Of a DNA stretch of 7,001 nucleotides, positions 5,325-7,001 are shown piece by piece. The translations under genes and the position numbers were made by a program. The notes under the pieces were generated by a model, which worked only from the letters and a program-made list of their open reading frames with translations, was not told the DNA's origin and made no database searches. Each line of letters opens with the position of its first letter. Position 1 is the first letter of the stretch. Origin of the DNA: an uncultured Flavobacterium sp. (GTDB lineage Bacteria; Bacteroidota; Bacteroidia; Flavobacteriales; Flavobacteriaceae); the NCBI RefSeq assembly GCF_946482535.1, contig NZ_CAMLRU010000143.1, positions 1 through 7,001 on the forward strand. Direction: 5' to 3'.

Positions 5325-5771
5325 TTATTTAAAAATTTTGTTTTTTGATTGTTCGTATTCATTGATATAGCTCATACTTCCGATGCCTTTGTTTACACTT
5401 TCAGAAATCAAAGCCAAAGCTTTTTGGGTTTCTCTGAAAGCCACTTCCGGATCATCATAAGTTCCTAAATCTTCTGATACAGGTTGATTATAATGATTCA
5501 AAGTAAACAAACCAACGCCGAGTAAAACTGCCGCAGATGCAGCAAATGATAACCAAACTGCGCTTTTGCGCTTCTTAGTGTTTAATGGAATCGTTGCGGT
5601 AAACTGTTCTTGTTTTGCTTGGGTAACATAACCAAATATAGGTTTGTATTGCTCTAAAGGCGGAGCAACATGATCAGAAGAAAAATAGGCCTTTAACTCT
5701 TTTTCTTCGGCTATAGTGGTTTCTGCTTCGAAGTATTTTTCTAATAATTTTTCTATTCTATCCAATGCCAT
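5325..5771 (-). CDS. Probable membrane-anchored sigma-factor regulator (anti-sigma-like)
   Basis: This is a 148-aa single-pass membrane protein. The N-terminal 60 residues are charged and helical (IEKLLEKYFEAETTIAEEKEL, 6-26) and should lie in the cytoplasm. A basic patch KKRK (66-69) precedes one hydrophobic segment at about 71-91. The remaining 55 residues would be periplasmic and include DDPEVAFRETQKALALISES. This layout, and a 14-bp overlap of its start with the end of the ECF sigma gene, are typical of anti-sigma factors that hold the sigma factor at the inner membrane. No zinc-binding HxxxCxxC motif is present, so it is not a ZAS-type anti-sigma domain. The ATG overlapping the upstream gene is chosen because it preserves the complete N-terminal helix and translational coupling. 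Sigma binding is inferred, not shown. Confidence 0.68.
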   Translation of the reverse strand: MALDRIEKLLEKYFEAETTIAEEKELKAYFSSDHVAPPLEQYKPIFGYVTQAKQEQFTATIPLNTKKRKSAVWLSFAASAAVLLGVGLFTLNHYNQPVSEDLGTYDDPEVAFRETQKALALISESVNKGIGSMSYINEYEQSKNKIFK

Positions 5772-6267
5772 AATGGTGTGTTTTTATCATGGTTTCTCTT
5801 ATCGTTTTTCTTGCTCTTGACAAAGCGGTGCGAATCGCTGACTCATTCATTTCTAATATCTTGCCTATTTCTTGAAACTCCATTTCCTCAATGTCGCGCA
5901 TTTGAACAATCAGTTTTTGTTGTTCGGGCAAGTCGTTCATAATTTTTTCTACCCAATTCCAAGTATCTCGGTCTTCTACTTTTTGCTGAACACCGGCTTC
6001 ACGATCGGTGAAGTTGTTGTGCACAATTTTCATGTTGGAGGCACGTTTCGACTTCAGCTGGTCTAAACAATAATTTTTAGTCATCGTCATGGCCACAGCT
6101 TCAACACTTTTGTATTCGTCCAGACTTTCATTCTTGTTCCATAATTTCACCAAAACTTCCTGAGTTGCGTCTTCGGCTTCTTCCGTGCTAACGAGCAACC
6201 GCTTCGCCATTCGGAAGATTTTATCCTTAAAGGGATTGACCAGTTGCATAAACTCTTTTTGGTTCAT
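5758..6267 (-). CDS. ECF-type RNA polymerase sigma-70 factor
   Basis: This 169-aa group 4 sigma factor has only the two core domains. Region 2 spans about 10-75 and includes RMAKRLLVSTEEAEDATQEVLVKLW-like sequence (19-43, with the conserved DATQEV core at 33-38) and AMTMTKNYCLDQLKSKR-like sequence for -10 recognition. Region 4 spans about 105-158, with the DLPEQQ linker (112-117), then EMEFQEIGKILEMNESAIRT and LSRARKTIRE, the helix-turn-helix that contacts the -35 element. It directs core polymerase to an envelope- or stress-type regulon. It is the first gene of a four-gene minus-strand operon, followed by an overlapping membrane regulator and two exported DUF4252 proteins. Its ATG gives a normal ECF N-terminus. 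The target promoters are not identifiable from this window. Confidence 0.92.
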   Translation of the reverse strand: MNQKEFMQLVNPFKDKIFRMAKRLLVSTEEAEDATQEVLVKLWNKNESLDEYKSVEAVAMTMTKNYCLDQLKSKRASNMKIVHNNFTDREAGVQQKVEDRDTWNWVEKIMNDLPEQQKLIVQMRDIEEMEFQEIGKILEMNESAIRTALSRARKTIRETMIKTHHYGIG

Positions 6268-6317
6268 TGAAACTTTTCTTAGCTATTGGTTATATGGTCC
6301 AGACGAACCAACATTTT

Positions 6318-6334
6318 ATTTGTTACAAACAAAT
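6318..6334. promoter_or_regulatory. 17-bp palindrome in the divergent intergenic region
   Basis: ATTTGTT (6318-6324) and AACAAAT (6328-6334) are perfect reverse complements around ACA. The site lies 51 bp upstream of the sigma factor start and 56 bp upstream of the protease start, nearly centred in the 122-bp divergent gap. The position suggests a regulator site affecting both genes. It could also be chance in AT-rich DNA. No clear TAnnTTTG promoter was found for either gene here. Confidence 0.4.
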
Positions 6335-6389
6335 TTCTATTATTAATCTAAACTTAGTAAATTTACGTTTATTAAAAGAAAAAACTGCT

Positions 6390-7001
6390 ATGAAGAATTT
6401 ATTGAAATGCGTTTTATTGCTATTCCTTTTTACAGTTCCTTTGGCTTGTGAAGACAGAGATGACAATCCGGTTCCGAGTGGTTTGCAGATTAATGATTTT
6501 GTATGGAAGGGTATGAATTTGTACTATTTGTGGCAAGAAGATGTCCCGGATTTGGCCGATGACCGTTTTGCTTCTCAGAGTGAGTTGAATGAATTTTTAG
6601 AAGGATTTGACGATCCGACAGTGCTTTTTAATGCTTTGCGTGTTGACAATGCCATAGACCGTTTCAGTGTCATTTACAGCGATTACGATGTTTTAGAAGG
6701 ATTGCTTTCGGGAAATACCTTGAACAACGGTATGGATTATGGTTTGCGTTACAAATCGGGCAGCACGACCGATATTTACGGTTGGGTACGCTATATCATC
6801 CCCAACTCAGATGCTGCCAACAAACCAATAAGTCGAGGCGATATTTTTTATGCCATCAACGGTACTCCTTTGACTATAGATAATTACCGAACCTTATTGG
6901 CCGCTGATACTTATACGGTGAATTTAGCCGATTATGACGGTGGCAATATTACCCCTAACGGAGAATCGGTAACCTTGACTAAAACAGAATTGGCTGAAAA
7001 T
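6390..7001 (+). CDS. S41-type peptidase lipoprotein, N-terminal part (runs off the window)
   Basis: From the ATG at 6390 the frame stays open for 204 codons to the window edge, so the C-terminus is missing. Residues 1-20 are a lipoprotein signal peptide ending FTVPLAC, with Cys20 as the lipid anchor. The next residues EDRDD are acidic, as in the export signals that send Bacteroidota lipoproteins to the cell surface. Residues 34-58 (NDFVWKGMNLYYLWQEDVPDL and following) and DRFSVIYSD (90-98) resemble the N-terminal domain of flavobacterial S41-family C-terminal-processing-type proteases. A PDZ-like segment follows at about 115-180, with RGDIFYAINGTPL (149-161) as the typical binding-loop region. 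The catalytic Ser/Lys domain would lie beyond position 7001, so protease activity cannot be confirmed. The gene is divergent from the sigma factor. Confidence 0.75.
   Translation, partial: MKNLLKCVLLLFLFTVPLACEDRDDNPVPSGLQINDFVWKGMNLYYLWQEDVPDLADDRFASQSELNEFLEGFDDPTVLFNALRVDNAIDRFSVIYSDYDVLEGLLSGNTLNNGMDYGLRYKSGSTTDIYGWVRYIIPNSDAANKPISRGDIFYAINGTPLTIDNYRTLLAADTYTVNLADYDGGNITPNGESVTLTKTELAEN

Noticed and set aside
1..7001. CRISPR arrays, insertion sequences, phage or toxin-antitoxin genes
   Set aside because: No regularly spaced repeats, transposase-like frames or terminal inverted repeats are visible, and nearly all DNA from 459 on is covered by ordinary chromosomal genes.

Overview
The window reads as the chromosome of a Bacteroidota bacterium, most likely a Flavobacteriaceae species (Flavobacterium or a close relative). 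The DNA is AT-rich, start codons are preceded by A-rich sequence rather than Shine-Dalgarno motifs, candidate -7 boxes fit the Bacteroidota TAnnTTTG form, and the tRNA genes do not encode CCA. The gene set (MerR/B12-type regulator with crtI-crtB-crtZ, DUF4252 proteins behind an ECF sigma factor, and an S41-type lipoprotein protease) is typical of that group. The assignment is inferred from content, not from a database match.

Positions 1-458: the 3' part of a tRNA-Lys(UUU), a terminator, a complete tRNA-Leu(GAG) and its terminator. A 35-bp exact second copy of the tRNA-Leu 3' end plus its flank follows 112 bp downstream (160-194 and 272-306). A short GC-richer hairpin lies between the copies. 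The rest (307-429) is AT-rich leader sequence without a recognisable gene.

Positions 435-4220 (+ strand): a carotenoid locus. A MerR-type regulator with a cobalamin-binding-like C-terminus (CarH/CarA architecture) is followed by phytoene desaturase crtI, phytoene synthase crtB and beta-carotene hydroxylase crtZ, spaced 11 and 4 bp apart. A perfect 9-bp inverted repeat with a 14-bp spacer lies in the promoter of crtI. A 7/9 version with the same left half and the same spacer lies over the start of the regulator gene. This suggests one operator type controlling both the pathway and its regulator. CrtB makes phytoene from GGPP, CrtI desaturates it toward lycopene, and CrtZ hydroxylates beta-carotene to zeaxanthin. 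The lycopene cyclase needed between CrtI and CrtZ is not in the window.

Positions 4200-6267 (- strand): a compact four-gene operon transcribed toward the crt genes. It runs ECF sigma factor, membrane-anchored probable sigma regulator (14-bp overlap), secreted DUF4252 protein, DUF4252 lipoprotein. It ends in a hairpin shared with the convergent crt operon. The arrangement suggests an envelope-sensing regulatory unit of unknown signal.

Positions 6268-7001: a divergent intergenic region with a 17-bp palindrome, then the 5' part of a lipoprotein with a PDZ-like segment, probably an S41-family C-terminal-processing-type peptidase, cut by the window edge.
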